64,000 nt of DNA from Eukaryota sp. TZLM1-RC (lineage: Eukaryota; Metamonada: BaSk clade), in NCBI GenBank assembly GCA_040285825.1, contig JAUPSS010000013.1:372001-436000 (forward strand), given 5' to 3'. A model generated the notes under the pieces. The model was not told the origin of the DNA and did not search any database. It worked only from the letters and a program-made list of their open reading frames with translations. This document shows positions 33,461-46,249 of the stretch, piece after piece. How positions within the stretch are numbered: position 1 is the stretch's first letter; every line of letters begins with the position of its first letter. The position numbers and the translations under genes were made by a program.

Positions 33461-34563
33461 CTCCTAAATATTACCCCAATTCACCACTTTTACCATCATC
33501 AAATGGATTCAACTTCTTTATTTTTCATTTAGAAAAACATATTAAGTTTTTTATGCTTAAATTTGCTTTACAAGGACAATAACCCATATTTTGAGATCTT
33601 GTGCTCTTTCCATCGCATTAGATTTTTGTCGTTTTGTTAATTCATTGAGAACAGAATTTTTTGCTGATTTATTGGATGTAGAACCTGGAATGTTGAAAAA
33701 TCACTTATTTTCGTCAGCAAATTTGGGTGGTATTGGCTGTACTAAATCTTCTATTGTGTGTCAATCAGCATTTATGGGCGGTGGCAAGAATTTGATTTAT
33801 GAATTTTCTCGTAAATTTCCTGAAAATTCTTATTTGTTAGTTCCCTGTTGCAGTCCATATTTGAATGAGTTTATCTTGCGAATCCGATAGATTGCTTACA
33901 CAAATCTGGACCAAATGTTTTCCCCAAACAACTCAAGAAATTCACAACCTATCTCTTTCTAATTTACAGTTTTGCTGTAAAAAGCTTCAACAAAAATTGT
34001 CAAAGATTTTTGAAAGCTTGGATTTTAATATTTCCCTTCTGCAACTCTTTTGCAAAATATGTGTGATATTACATCTTCTGTCTCAGAAACAACGATTCCT
34101 CAAGTTCATGTCACTCTTTTGAGTGATTTTGACTGGACTTTGTAAATGAAAGTTCATTGCTTTATCTGGCCTGATAATTTACCTTATAATTTAGTTTGTA
34201 AATGTTCTCGAAAAATTACTCATTTGTTAAATAGTCAACATTTCAGTAGTTTTAGAAGTAAGGTGCACGATGCTGTAAGAGATCAATTATATTGTATGTG
34301 CAAGACACATAGAATTGAATCCCTTTTGGAACCTCTGTTGTCAAATCTGTTTGATTCTGAAGATGACTTTCATAAGAATAATAGAAGAGATGTCATATTA
34401 ACTGGATGGAACCTTCATCTTATTGGATCTAATGTCTGTTGCTCCTTGTAATGCCTCAACTTATAGGCTCGCTTATTCTGAAATTCATAATCCTTTTTCA
34501 AGTGCTGATAATTTTAACATCAAAAAATACCACGAACCTTGATCCAAGTTGTCTAGCCAACAG
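33461..34563 (+). mobile_element. Family D element, duplicated copy
   Basis: Shares the flank ACCATCATCAAATGG and the sequence with 24233-25437, including the same frame breaks near the LRIR end, so it was already truncated before duplication. Blocks: NLGGIGCTKSSIVCQSAFMG, CKCSRKITHLLNSQH, KVHDAVRDQLYCMCK. It ends at CTAGCCAACAG where gypsy-4 begins. An internal deletion near 33500-33560 distinguishes it from the other copy. Confidence 0.82.
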
Positions 34564-36830
34564 TGTTGGTCTAAGTGCACGGGTTTCCATAAACTAAAAA
34601 TAAACAGAGTTTTGTGAAATGGAGTTAAGAAAATCAAAAAAGAATAATAGAAACTAGAAATTGAACTAATGATGATGTGCTACCACAAAATCTAAACTGA
34701 GAAGTGGCATTTAGCATTAGCTAACACTGCCTCTTCTTCTTTCTTCCACGTTTTCTCTGGGCAAGAGGATCAGACAACTTGATGAAACGGTGATAAGCGG
34801 AAGTATTCTTGATCGAGGCTTCAGGTTCTTTTGTGGTTGTACTATTAAACCAGAGGACGGTATCAAGATCGGTTTCAATTCCAAAGATGGTTTCTTGGAA
34901 CATTTATCCAGCATCAGCGGCAGTATATACGTCAAGGACAGCTGGGGGCAGAGAGGAATGACACGGTTTCACAAGGTAAGCAGATGTAGATCTATGTGGG
35001 GGTTCAGCAGGTACTGGTGATAATGAAGATCAGGGAGAAGTTGTTCCGGAGTCACTTCAGTGGGTTAAGGATGGAGATGCTAGACGGAAGTAGGACAGGG
35101 AGGTAGAGTGAAAGTTGAAATCATAAAGCTGCTTGCCATTAATTCTAGGAATCAGGATGTCAAGGGTCCTGGGAAAATGATCACACTTGGGGGAGTTGGA
35201 ACACTCTTGGGGGTTACATGGGGAGGCACTAGACCGTGGAAATGATATCTGGCTTGTTCAGCACGGTACCAGTGGCTATTAAGATACATATGGGGTCCTT
35301 CAACAATAGTAGGTGAGTTGATCATTCGGTGGAGACGAGTGAGGAGATGCCAATTTCTATCGAAACTGAAGGCGGCCATGTGTGTGAATAACGGAATCAA
35401 GTGGAAGATACAGACACTATCTATGATCGTTCCCAATGTGATATCAGGATGGAAATGATTGAGGATGACCAGGTGGGCGTTGAGGGGCATGGCGTCAGGG
35501 ACGTAGACTAGATAAGGCATCTTACCGTGATGGAAGTAGATACGAGAGTTCCAGTCAGCACAATGGATGAGGTCGTTGATTTTGAGGTTCCTGGAACCGA
35601 CATCTAAAGGGATATTTGCGTCATGAACAAAGGGTGCTGGGGCATCCTTATACAGAAATGGCAGGTCAAAGTAGTGGATGAAGAACTGAGCATATGTTGG
35701 AGAGGGGAGGTCGGAGTAACAGGGGTTGAGTTTAGAGTGTATAGAATGTTTACGGAAGTTCAAGTAAGCGGTTGTGGAATGAATGAGTGAAGTTTGGGTA
35801 CGGAGGTAGGTGGGGCTAAGTTTTGGATGCTTTTGATCTTTAAGGGGTCTATGCATCGTGTACAATTATCAAAAATGGTACCTAGGACTTTCACATGGTG
35901 TTTGTCACTTTGAAAAGAGCACTTGCGAAGACCTATTTTTACACAGAAACGGGATTTTTGGGATAGAATGAATTCAAGGCGTTGAAGATAGGATTCTTTA
36001 GTTCTGGCAGCAACATTGATGTCTTTTATGTCAATGAACACACCATGAGAGTGGAAAATTTGAGTCATGATCCTCTGGATTACAGCGGGTAAATTGTTCA
36101 AATCAAAGGCAGCGCGAGTGTACTTGATCTTGTGTCTGGGGATAGCAATGGCGGGCTTTTTTTGGTCATCTGGGTGTGAATGCAGTTGCCAGAAGGCTTT
36201 TGACGAACCCAGTGTGGCTATATACTTACAGTCGGACAAAAATTTACCTACGTCTGTAATGTGCGGCAGATCAGCGAAAATAAGGACAGAGAAATCGTCT
36301 ACTCCTTCAGCGCCGGAGTAATCACCTGTTAAGTGGAACTGGTTTTCCAGGTCGTTGGTCAAGACAAATGAGGGAACTTCTGGGAGTTTCGTACAGCACA
36401 GCGGATCCCTTGTTAACGAGGACATCTTTTTCCTCATGGGAGACCTTTAACTTATCGAGAAATAAGTAACGGAACTTCTTGGAGACCATCTGGGATTCGT
36501 CCTGGAAAAGAATTCCCATTGGTGGGCAATCGATTTCTTCGGGGTCTGGCAGCTTGGAGAATATTTCGGGGTATTTGAATAACAGTTTCTTGATAAAATG
36601 TTTCAAGCAGGTGTCAATGCGTAATAACGTAGTCTTCTCAAGGTCAGGCAAAGTAGTGAGAGCAGATACTAAATCAGAAGGCAGGATTAATTGGTCGGGG
36701 ATGAACTCATCTTCCAAGAGTTGCAGATTCCTATAAAATAGGTTGAAAAACAGGTAGTCAACCATTAGGATATCTAGTTTCTTGAGTAAATCGCAGCAAA
36801 TCATACAGGAGTTATAGCAGGTCAGTACGG
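34564..36830 (-). mobile_element. Decayed Ty3/gypsy element (gypsy-4)
   Basis: The LTR at 34564-34726 (163 bp) reads TGTTAGC... on the minus strand and is preceded there by a purine tract (GGAAGAAAGAAGAAGAGGCAG type). The interior keeps the pol end (34721-34903), a degraded integrase/RNase H region (35152-35865), RT (35760-36437) and the protease-RT linker (36322-36804). The RT active site reads IDIKD in place of YIDD, and many stops and shifts occur. No 5' LTR is found near 36830. Its LTR is distinct from those of the other gypsy elements. Confidence 0.8.
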
Positions 36831-36861
36831 CAAAATTAGCGTCTATTTAATCCAATTTAGT

Positions 36862-37387
36862 GTAAAAAACAATGAATGGCTTTGAAACATGCGTTTTCGT
36901 TTTTTTCTGTGGCCAAACAATTTGCCCAATCATTTAACTTGTAAATGTGGTGAACCTCTTTTGTTTACTCATCTTTTGAACTGTCAACATTTTATTGCGT
37001 TTAAAAGCAAGGTGCAAATTATGTCAAGGACCAAATTTATGTAATGTGCAAATCATATCGAGTAGATTCCTTGTTAGAGCAGTTGTTATCAAATTCTTGA
37101 TGACTTCAATATTGATAGTACCCGTTACAACAGAGCTCCTATGGGTCTGATAAGAGGTGATCTAGTTGTTCCCGGTTTAAATGATAGTTTTACTATTTTA
37201 GACGCCATGTTTATTGACCCTTGTAATTCCTCTAACGAACATCTCATTAACTCGGATGTAAATAATCCTCTTCTTGCAGGCGAAAAATATAAAATTGCTA
37301 AATATGCGAAACCCATTTCCTCGATTAATGAAAATTCTCATGCCCAATACAATTTGTATCCCTTTGTTTTTTCTTTGCTTGGATCTC
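36862..37387 (+). mobile_element. Family C fragment, plus orientation
   Basis: Runs from NNEWL and FLWPNNLPNHLTCKCGE through TRGDLVVPG-like and CNSSNEHLINSDVNN to FSLLGSL, then meets an opposite-oriented copy at about 37388. Frame breaks near 36880 and 37015. Confidence 0.82.
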
Positions 37388-38475
37388 TTGATTCAGAAAA
37401 TTTCCCAAAAGAAGACAGTGAATCAGAAATTAGTTTTGCAATTCCCTTAAAAATAATAAATACAATCCTGTTTTGCCAGTAAACACGATTAAAAATTCTT
37501 TTAGTTCTTTCCTTTACAACTACAACAAAATCCTCAAGAAAAGCCATAGCAGCCTCACCCAATGATCCAAGCAAAGAAAATACAAAGGGACATAAATTAT
37601 ATTGGGCATGAGAATGTTTACTAATCGAGGAAATGGGTTTCGCATATTTAGCAATTTTATATTTTTCGCCTGTAAGAAAAGAATTATTTACATCCGAGTT
37701 AATGAGATGTTCGTTAGAGGAATTACAAGGGTCAATAAACATGGCGTCTAAAATAGTAAAACTACCATTTAAACCGGGAACAACTAGATCACCTCTTGTC
37801 AGACCCATAGGAGCTCTGTTGTAACGGGTACTATCAATAGTAGGATCATCGAGAATTAATTATGATAACAGCGATTCTAAAAGGGAATCTACTCGATATG
37901 ATTTGCACATTACATAAATTTGGTCCCTGACGTTTTTATGCATTTTGCTTGTAAATGTAATTAAATGTTTACAGTTCAAAAGATGAGTAAACCAAAGAGG
38001 CTTATCACATTTACAAGTTAAATGATTCGGTAAATTCCTTGGCCACAGAAAACAACGAAAACGCATGTTTAAAAGCCATTCATTGTTTTTTAACAAAAGT
38101 CCATATACAGGGGGAATTTTAGTTACTAAAGCAGCAGCAGAGCTATCACGAATATCCTTTAAAAAATTACTGAAAGTGGGATTTTTAGTTTTGGCCAAGC
38201 CATAATCCAAGCCTTCATATAAATTAATGGTGCTGAAGCTTTTTCAAGCAAAAACGTAAATTTGGAAGTGATTGGGTGGGCATTTCTTGAATATTTTGAG
38301 GAAAACACTGAATCCAGATCACTAGGCAAATTATCTAATTCAATTTGAAGTTGATTCAAATAAAAGTGAAGGTCACCATGAATCAGATGAAAATCATAAG
38401 GAAACCTTTGACACAATTCAAAAATAAAACATTTTCCACCTCCTAAAAAAGCTGCTTTACATAAAATCGAAGATT
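37388..38475 (-). mobile_element. Family C fragment, minus orientation, tail to tail with the previous one
   Basis: Contains blocks QLQIELDNLPSD, CKCDKPLWFTHLLNCKH, TRGDLVVPGLNGSF, CNSSNEHLINSDVNN, FNRVYWQNRIVF and SFGKFSES. Both copies cover the knuckle-to-RLE region, so they form an inverted repeat of roughly 500 bp per arm. The 3' tail is missing at the junction. Confidence 0.82.
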
Positions 38476-38479
38476 AGTA

Positions 38480-39055
38480 GAATAGAGGGATTTTGAAATA
38501 GAATTTTGAATTAAATATCTATTAATTCTTAACTAATTATGTGACTGAGTCCTGTAGCACTCATGAAAAAAGAGTCTGTTTCACTTGAAACGTTGGGAAA
38601 ATTGTTTGCATATTGATAATCAGCATTAAATATTTGTAAATATATTTAAATATTTAATTATCGTTGTTGAAGCCAGAATCCAAATAAATTCCTATCATTT
38701 GACTTGTTTTGTTTTAATTTGACTGGTTTCCATTACATTTGTTTTCAAATCTGGCATCGGTTTCTGGAGTTGGAATAAATTATTTTTTTAAAAAACAGTT
38801 TAATATTCCTATTATTTTTTGCAATTATCACAAATATTTCTTTGAAAAGATTAATAAATTGAAATTACTTTGAATCATACACCTATTAACTGTTTTATTA
38901 ATATTTAATTATTTTTTTATGTACCTACATTCAATACAAAAAGTTGTCCCAACTTATTAATAAAATATTAAAAAAAATCCTTTACTCAAAAAAAATTTGA
39001 TTTATAAAAATTTCCCACGCCGTAAATTTGTAAAGAAATTTCCCACGCCAATGAC
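38480..39055 (+). other. Intergenic, nothing recognised
   Basis: Very AT-rich. A direct repeat TTTCCCACGCC occurs at 39012 and 39041. No gene seen. Confidence 0.4.
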
Positions 39056-39943
39056 CTAACCTTCCGTCAATACTTCAATTGCACCTTCAATATTCCCTCT
39101 TGAAGTTACCAAAGCTCTTCTCGCTTCTCCTTCCCTGAAGCCCATGTCCGTCAACAGCTCCACCATTGTATCTGGTGGCTGATACGGTGGTAAATCCTCC
39201 ACGTGTCGTTGGAAGGGAACACCTTGAGGGAAGGCTGTTGCCATTGAAGAAGAGACGGAAACAGTGGGAGGAGGGCGGGTGGCAAGTATTGGAAGAATAA
39301 ACTGGGCACAAAACTTGGAAAAAAATGATGGCACAATAAGATCCAGAATTGTTCTAAAAAAGGAACAATAATTGGTTAAAGTTGCAATAACAAGACCAAT
39401 TAAGAAAGCTACAATCGTAAATGGAGGGAAAACCAAAATTAATTGGGCTAATAGAATAAAAACAAAGAATTTTTCATTTATCGGAACCACGCTGAATATC
39501 TTTGTGGTTGCAGAAGCTGGATAGGCCATAAGTGAGAGGAGAGTTGAAGAAAACACACAAGCTGGAGTGAAGAAAGGTGTGTCAGGAGAAGGAAACAAGG
39601 TAGATGTGGATGGGAAATCGTATCGGGATAGCAAAAGTTGTGCTGCAAATGACACTATGTTGGATAAGATCAGCATTCCAGCGAACCTGCTAGACCCCAA
39701 CAGCCTTTCGGATATGCGTCCGATGTAAATGAGTGGAGCACCTACAAGAAGAATACCAGCAATGGGAAAGCTAAAAAAAGTATAGAATGCGTAGATCGCA
39801 CGCATAAAATTATCTGACTGTAGTAGTAGTGATGTCGTTATTGTTGGCGCATGAAGCGCAAACCACAGAAATGAGCATATGGTTACAATTATCAAGTATG
39901 TCTTACTGACTGGTGCACCGAGAAAGCCTGCTGATGAGTACAT
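39056..39943 (-). CDS. UBAC2: UBAC2-like rhomboid pseudoprotease with C-terminal UBA domain
   Basis: 295 residues. About six hydrophobic segments between residues 13 and 205 form a Derlin/rhomboid-type membrane core; I see no catalytic GxSG serine, which fits an inactive rhomboid. After a proline-rich linker (~215-250) the C-terminus is a UBA domain: TMVELLTDMGFREGEARRAL and GNIEGAIEVLTEG, with the M-G-F loop and a second-helix alanine. UBAC2 acts in the ER membrane in protein quality control and ubiquitin binding. Membrane core plus UBA is the defining layout; other UBA-rhomboids (RHBDD3-like) are possible. No intron; ends with TAG. Confidence 0.82.
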   Translation of the reverse strand: MYSSAGFLGAPVSKTYLIIVTICSFLWFALHAPTITTSLLLQSDNFMRAIYAFYTFFSFPIAGILLVGAPLIYIGRISERLLGSSRFAGMLILSNIVSFAAQLLLSRYDFPSTSTLFPSPDTPFFTPACVFSSTLLSLMAYPASATTKIFSVVPINEKFFVFILLAQLILVFPPFTIVAFLIGLVIATLTNYCSFFRTILDLIVPSFFSKFCAQFILPILATRPPPTVSVSSSMATAFPQGVPFQRHVEDLPPYQPPDTMVELLTDMGFREGEARRALVTSRGNIEGAIEVLTEG

Positions 39944-39984
39944 GAATTAGTTGATGAGTTAACTCAAAGAAAATGAACTTTGTA

Positions 39985-42382
39985 GACTTTTTTTTGAAGT
40001 TATTTATTGTTATTAAACAACAAATATGAAATTCACAATTAAAACTCCACATCCTCAAAACCTGCCTCCCCTACATCAAAACAATTAATTGCTAAAGATT
40101 CAGAAAATTTCCCAAAAGAAGATAGTGAATCAGAAATTAGTTTTACCATTCCCTTAAAAATAGAAAATACAATCCTGTTTTGCCAGTAAACACGATTGAA
40201 AATTCTTCCAAATCTTTCCTTTACAACTACAACAAAATCCTCGAGGAAACCCATAGCAGCCTTACCTAGAGATCCAAGCGAAGAAAAAACAAATGGACAT
40301 AAATTATATTGTGCATGAGAATTTTCATTAACCGAGGAAATGGATTTCGCATATTTAGCAATTTTATATTTTTCGCCTGCAAGAAGAGGATTATTTACAT
40401 CCGAGTTAATGAGATGTTCGTTAGAGGAATTACAAGGGTCAATAGAGATGGCGTCCAAAATAGTAAAACTACCATTTAAACCAGGAACAACTAGATCACC
40501 TCTGGTCAGACCCATAGAAGCTCTGTTGTAACGCGTACTATCAATATTGGGATCATCAAGAATTAATTTTGATAACAGCGGTTCTAAAAAGGAATCTACT
40601 CGATATGATTTGCACATTACATAAAATTGGTCCCTGACGTTATTATGCACTTTGCTTCTAAACGTAATGAAATGTTTGCAGTTCAAAAGATGAGGAAACA
40701 AAAGAGGTTTACCACATTTACAAGTTAAATGATTGGGCAAATTGTTTGGCCACAGAAAACAACGAAAACGCATGTTTAGAAGCCATTCATTGTTTTTTTA
40801 ACAAAAGTCCATAAACAGAGGGAACTTGAGTTACTAAAGCAGCAGCTGAACTATCACGAATATCCTTTAAAAAATTACCGAAAGCGGGATTTTTAGTTTT
40901 GGCCAAGCCAAGTCTTACTTCATAATCCAAGCCTTCATATAATTTAACCAGATGGTGCTGAAGCTTTTTCAAGCAAAAACGTAAATTTGGAAGTGATCGG
41001 GTGGGAATTTCTTGAACATTTTGAGGAAAACACTGAATCCAGATATCACCAGGCAAATTTTCTAATTCAAATTGCAGTTGATTCAAGTAAAAATTTGATT
41101 CACCATTGATCAGATGAACATCAAAAGGGAACCTTTGGAAAAATTCAAAAACAAAATTTTTACCACCTCCCAAAAATGCTGCTTTACACAGAATCGAAGA
41201 TTTGGTGAATCCAATTCCACCCAAATCTGCTGAACAAAATACATGACTTCGAATTAAAGATTCATTTACATCTAATAAAGAAAAAAAAATTGACTCGAAG
41301 TTTGTTAAAAGATCTGCAAAAATTGAGAGATACCGATGGGGGAGTTGACCTTAAAATATGAGTGAATTTTCCAGAATAACAAATTTTTAAAATAAAAAAT
41401 TTGATGTGTTTCTCAATGTCACATTCAGCAATAAAACTAAGATCCTTGTCAAGCTTCTCCAATAAAATGTTTAACTGGGAATAAATTTCATCCAAATTGC
41501 CAAGCCAACATCCAAGAAACTTAAAAGCTTGTTGGTCGTAATTGATAAAAGGAATCTGAGCTCCACCAATCATCAAAGATTGTTTTTCTTTACCAATCAA
41601 CAGATATTTAGATGGGTTCAAAGCTAAACCAATTTCTTTGTATTTCGCCGCAATGTCTTCAGAAACCCTAGAAATGCTTTCAAAAGAACCAATATTAGAA
41701 ATGTCATCCATATAGGCAACAATACGCAAATCAGGGAAATCTTGTTGTGTCATTTTAATAATATTATGAATAGCCAAACAAAAAAGCAAAGGGCCAAGAG
41801 GATCACCTTGTTTCACACCAGAAGAAGATTCAAGGGTAAAGGAGTCAAAAATTAAGTCTGATTTTTTTCCATAAAATAAATAAAAATATGCATAAAGTTC
41901 AGGAAAATCTTGAAGAAACACATCAAAAATACAATTACGTTTCACAGAATTGAAAGCATTTTTGAGATCCAAATTGAAAATATATTGATGTTGTTGACTA
42001 TTGAAAAAAACATCTGAAGTCATTGAAGCAACAGAAGCACTTTCAATAGTTTTTATACCAAATTGGAAAGGCTTCAAATAGTCCCTTGCTTTAGTAGAAA
42101 TTCTGCTAAAAATAAGCGAAGAAAGCAATCTGGTTAATGACTCTCCAATAGCAATTGGTCTTACTCCATCAGGTTTGTCACCTTTACCAGGTTTAACTAA
42201 AGCAACTAAACGGGCAGCAGTCAATTCATGCGGAGGAACATAATTCAAACACATTAAATTTTGAAAATAGGAAGCAAGATCCTCACAAATTTCAGGAGCA
42301 TTTTTACAGGCAGTTTTCAACAAATCAAAGGAAAAGCCTGAAGGACCAGCAGCTTTTCCTTTTAGTAATTTAGCAACGGCAT
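39985..42382 (-). mobile_element. Family C element, 3' part (RT to 3' end)
   Basis: RT ORF 41262-42323: GKAAGPSGFSFDLLK, DGVRPIAIGESLTRLL, LDLKNAFNSV, GVKQGDPLGPLLF and YMDDISNIG. After a frameshift near 41260-41300 comes GGIGFTKSSILCKAAFLGGGKNF (40787-41224). After another near 40790 come the knuckle CKCGKPLLFPHLLNCKH, the RLE segment TRGDLVVPGLNGSF, and the end (40039-40773). The 5' part resumes at 44724, beyond a family B insertion. Confidence 0.9.
42373..42382. repeat. 10-bp target-site duplication of family B in family C (left)
   Basis: GCAACGGCAT here and at 44724-44733, flanking the family B copy exactly. Confidence 0.88.
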
Positions 42383-44723
42383 ATTTAATTTATTGAATTT
42401 GCACACTTGATTAAATTAAATCATAACTAATGGGACGACTATCATTAAACCAAGATTTCCTCTACAAAATCTTGATTTGCTTGCTGTCTAGCTAAAGCTT
42501 CTCTAATTCGATTGAAAAACCGCGGTAATCTATTAATAATGGCAAATTGAATCCGTGAACGCCATAAAAAAATATCAAATCTTTTCATTGTTTTTTCTTT
42601 CACCATTTTTTGGAAGTCATCCAAAAAAGTTTCTGCTTCAACTGATAATCTTCCATTTATCGAAAATGGGAAAGCAATAAAAACCAGCTGTGTATTTCTA
42701 TCGATATTTGCATCTTCAATTTCTTTGTCATATTTTCTATGTTTTTCTTTTGCTTTAAAATCCAGAGCAGCCACAGGATTAAGTTTTCTTCTGTGAACCA
42801 AAGTATCGTTTGCAACATTTCATGAGACAAAGTCAACAATAGCTTCAGAATTATCAATCCAATCACAGTATACATCACCTCTATCATCAGAACCAAAATT
42901 ATTCAGAGAAAGTGTTTCTTTCAGCAGGGGCTCTTTGATACACGATATCCTTGCAGTTTGTGCCTTATTGAAAACAGTGTCTCTAACAGCATCATGTAAT
43001 GAAGAACGATAAGTTATCAATTTAGAGCAATTTAGAGCATGGCGCAAAGTGAGTTGAGGTGAATTCGAACAAATACATTTTTCTTTTGATAATAATTGGT
43101 TAATGGGGATGTTCAAATATAATCTCATTTTTGTTACAAATGCTTCATTAGTAGCACACAATCCAAATCTTCGTGGTACAATGGTTACAAAAAGTGAAGA
43201 ATCTGACACCTTGTTTTCACAAACACCCTTTTCCAATAACAATGAGTGAAGATCTTGATTTAAAACAGCCGAGCTGCAAATATTATTATAAAGATCTTTT
43301 TCATACATTCCAGTCAATCTTTTCTGTAATGTTCGAAGAGTAGACTTCAAATTTAAAACATTTTTTTCTGGAATATTGCCATTGAATGATTGGGGAAAAC
43401 ATCGACCCCATTTTTCTACATCAATTCTTGAAATTTCTTCATTTAATGCAAAAACAGTGGAACTTTGCGTTGTCATCAATAAATCTTCCCAATCTGCAAA
43501 TCTTTCGGAGAACTCAAAGATTGCATTTCTGCATCCACCAACAAAAGCACACGAGGTAAGAATAGAAGCCTTCGTCCACCCTAAACCACCATATTGTGGA
43601 CTAAGGTAAGCATGATCTGGAATTTGAAACATTTTACATCCCAGTAATTGAGACAGAACTTTTGCACGTAACTCATTAAACTTTTGAGCCAAAGGTCTAG
43701 TGACGAGAGGATTTGTAGATCGAAATATATGATTAAAATTGGAACTAAAACACAGTCTTATAATGGTAAATTTGATGTGTTTTTTTATATCTAAATTCAT
43801 CATTCGGTCAATTTTGTCAGAAATTGAGTTCAACTTTTCAAACAATTTTTTTGGTAATTTCATCATTATTTCCTAAAAACGAACCCAAATGACGAATAGC
43901 ATCAATTGAATATAATTTGGCTTGAATTTCAATATCATCAATTATTGTGGAAACTGGAGAATTCGATAACAAAACACATTTAAGTAAATTAAGTCGGAGA
44001 CCAATTTTGGTAAATAATTCTTTAAAACATACAGTTGCTTTTTTTCACAATATTTAATTCACCAATAAGCACAACATCATCCATATATGCAATCATTTTT
44101 AGTGAAGGAAACATCTCTTGAATTTGCAGTAGAATAGGATGAATGGCCAAACAAAACAAAAGAGGTCCTAACGGATCTCCTTGCTTTACGCCACTTGATG
44201 AAATCAAAATGTTGTTACCAAAATGTAAATTAGAATATGTGCAATATGTTGATTGAAAATATGGTATTAATTCTGGCATATATTGCAATAGAGCACCATG
44301 GATACTGCGACGACTTAGCGAATTGAAAGCATTACTAAAATCCAATGACATGCAAACATTGGATTCATTTTGACGAAATAAGACATCAGTAGCAAAAATC
44401 GCTGAAGAGACTCCATCTGTAGTATTTATACCATATTGAAAGGGTAATAAAATCTTTTTAGCTTTTTCATTGAACCTGCTTAAGCAACACGCAGAAAAAA
44501 TATTATGTAAGCTCTCAGAGACTGCAATAGGGCGAACATCCATTTTTGAATTTTTGACAAGTGCAGTCAAACGAGAACTTCTTAATTCTTCTGGGTACTT
44601 GCGTTGACCAGATAATATTTGGTTGAAAAATTTGGTCAATAAACCAAGGCAATCTTCTGAAGAAATAATCGCGGCTTTTACATGATCAATAGTAATACCA
44701 GAAAGTCCGGCAGACTTACCACG
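42383..44723 (-). mobile_element. Family B element inserted in family C
   Basis: RT (44022-44723): GKSAGLSGITIDHVK, VRPIAVSESL, SLDFSNAFNSLS, GVKQGDPLGPLLF, YMDDVVLIG. A frameshift at the T run near 44035 separates RT from the post-RT and RLE ORF (42820-43866): FIGG-type block, CICSNSPQL ... LNCS knuckle, YRSSLHDAVRD, DDRGDVYCDW, IVDFVS. The C-terminal ORF is at 42445-42801. 5'-truncated just before RT; compare 1-560. The 3' end is AAATTCAATAAATTAAAT. Confidence 0.92.
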
Positions 44724-45800
44724 GCAACGGCATTGAATACTTCTTGAGCCTGAAAAGGATTTTCGAGCCAATATTCACAAATTGGCGGTTTAAGTGGACA
44801 AAAATTTTCAGTTGGATGAAGCGCTTTCAGTTTTTCAACAGTTTCATAATTATTATCAGCCAACTTACCTGAAAAAATATTTTTTAAACCGCTTCCATAT
44901 CTACCTCTCAAGAACAATTTCCTTGCTTGAAACGATGAACTGGCTTTATTTTTTTTCGGTTTGTAATTAATTGATTTTTTATTCTTTTTGGCAAAGAATT
45001 TCCAAAATCTTGATATGTTCCATTTGTTTGATTTCAATTGGGAGGAAAAAGAACGCATTTCCATTGACAAAGGAACAGAACTGGCAGGACTCACCTCTAC
45101 AGGAATTTTAACAGGTGTACGAAGAGAATCACTTGTTTGACAGTCAAAACAAAACAAGAGAGGGCGACCATTAGAAGAATTAGAGAGGAACTTTTTGCAA
45201 AAAGGACAACTATGTTTCAAGACATTATCCGTAGGATCAGGAGCAACAGTTTTTGGTAAATGAGTTTGATCAATATTTAAATCATAATTAACATCATCAG
45301 CAAAAACATTGGGAACAGGAGGAAGATTTAGTTCGGATGACGTTTGCAAACTATTAACAATAGAAATATTGGTTTTCAGTCTCATTTTTTCGGTAATAAT
45401 ATCAGGACATTTTCTAATGTTATGACCAACCTTGCCACATTTGGAACAGGTATGTCTTCTTTTTTGCACTTTTTCAGGCGTAATATCAGGGGCATCACAC
45501 AAAGGCAAAAAATCTTTTTTAAAAATTTTCAAATTTTTTTGAGAAGAATTTCGAGCATAGCTTGAAGGGTCGGGAGAGTGGAGAAGTGAAGGGGATGAGC
45601 TTGATCTGATGGGTAGAATCTTTGCTTGGGCGTTCCAATCAGTATCAGAGTCACTGTCAGTCACTGGCATCGTTTTGGCAAAGACACAGTACGACTTTGA
45701 CGCCTTGACAGAAAGTGAAATATGAGAGGGTTGACTAAGGGAGGGGGAAAAAGATTGTAGACTTGGGAACAAAATTCTTGAGTTTCACAATTTCTTGCGA
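44724..45800 (-). mobile_element. Family C element, 5' part (N-terminal zinc modules)
   Basis: ORF 44735-45772. Serine-rich start, then a CCHC knuckle CSKCGKVGHNIRKC near residues 115-128, a second C-x2-C ... C-x2-C finger (CPFCKKF ... LLFCFDC) near 200-225, a lysine-rich stretch, and EVFNAVA just before the insertion. Joined with 42382 it continues into KLLKGKAAGPSG. Retroelement zinc modules of this type bind element RNA or target DNA. Confidence 0.88.
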
Positions 45801-46237
45801 GTGATATCCAACTATGTTGCCGACGCACCAGCTGTGTCACCTTTGAATTCCATTATTCCTAGAATTCTTTAGTTATTTCTTTAAGTATTTGGAATTCTGG
45901 GATTACACTGCTTGAAATTCTGCTTCTAGTATCCTGGTATCTCAAAATGAAGCAGTTGGAATTCAAAGGTATGTCGAATAATGTCGTGTGAACATCTCCT
46001 TCAAAGTCAAAATTGTCTCACACATCACTCAACGTACTTAAATTACCTTCAATTACCGAGACTAATTGTTGAGTGATCAAATTTACATTGATCGATTTCC
46101 AAAACATATGATTTAAATGATGGAATGATTAATGATTCAGCATAACATGCTTTTGTCAGAAGATTCTACACTACAGTCAACCCTCTACAATTGCATCCTC
46201 TATGAATGTACACATTAAGACGACATAAAATGTGTGT
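45800..46237 (+). other. Intergenic, nothing recognised
   Basis: No gene or element similarity recognised. Confidence 0.4.
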
Positions 46238-46249
46238 AATTATAGGGGA

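Noticed and set aside
35152-35865. Independent gene of 237 codons
   Set aside because: Its position and H/C remnants fit the decayed RNase H-integrase region of gypsy-4.
36862-38475. Twin priming (5' inversion of one insertion) to explain the inverted family C pair
   Set aside because: The two arms cover the same region of the element; a 5' inversion would give complementary, mostly non-overlapping parts.
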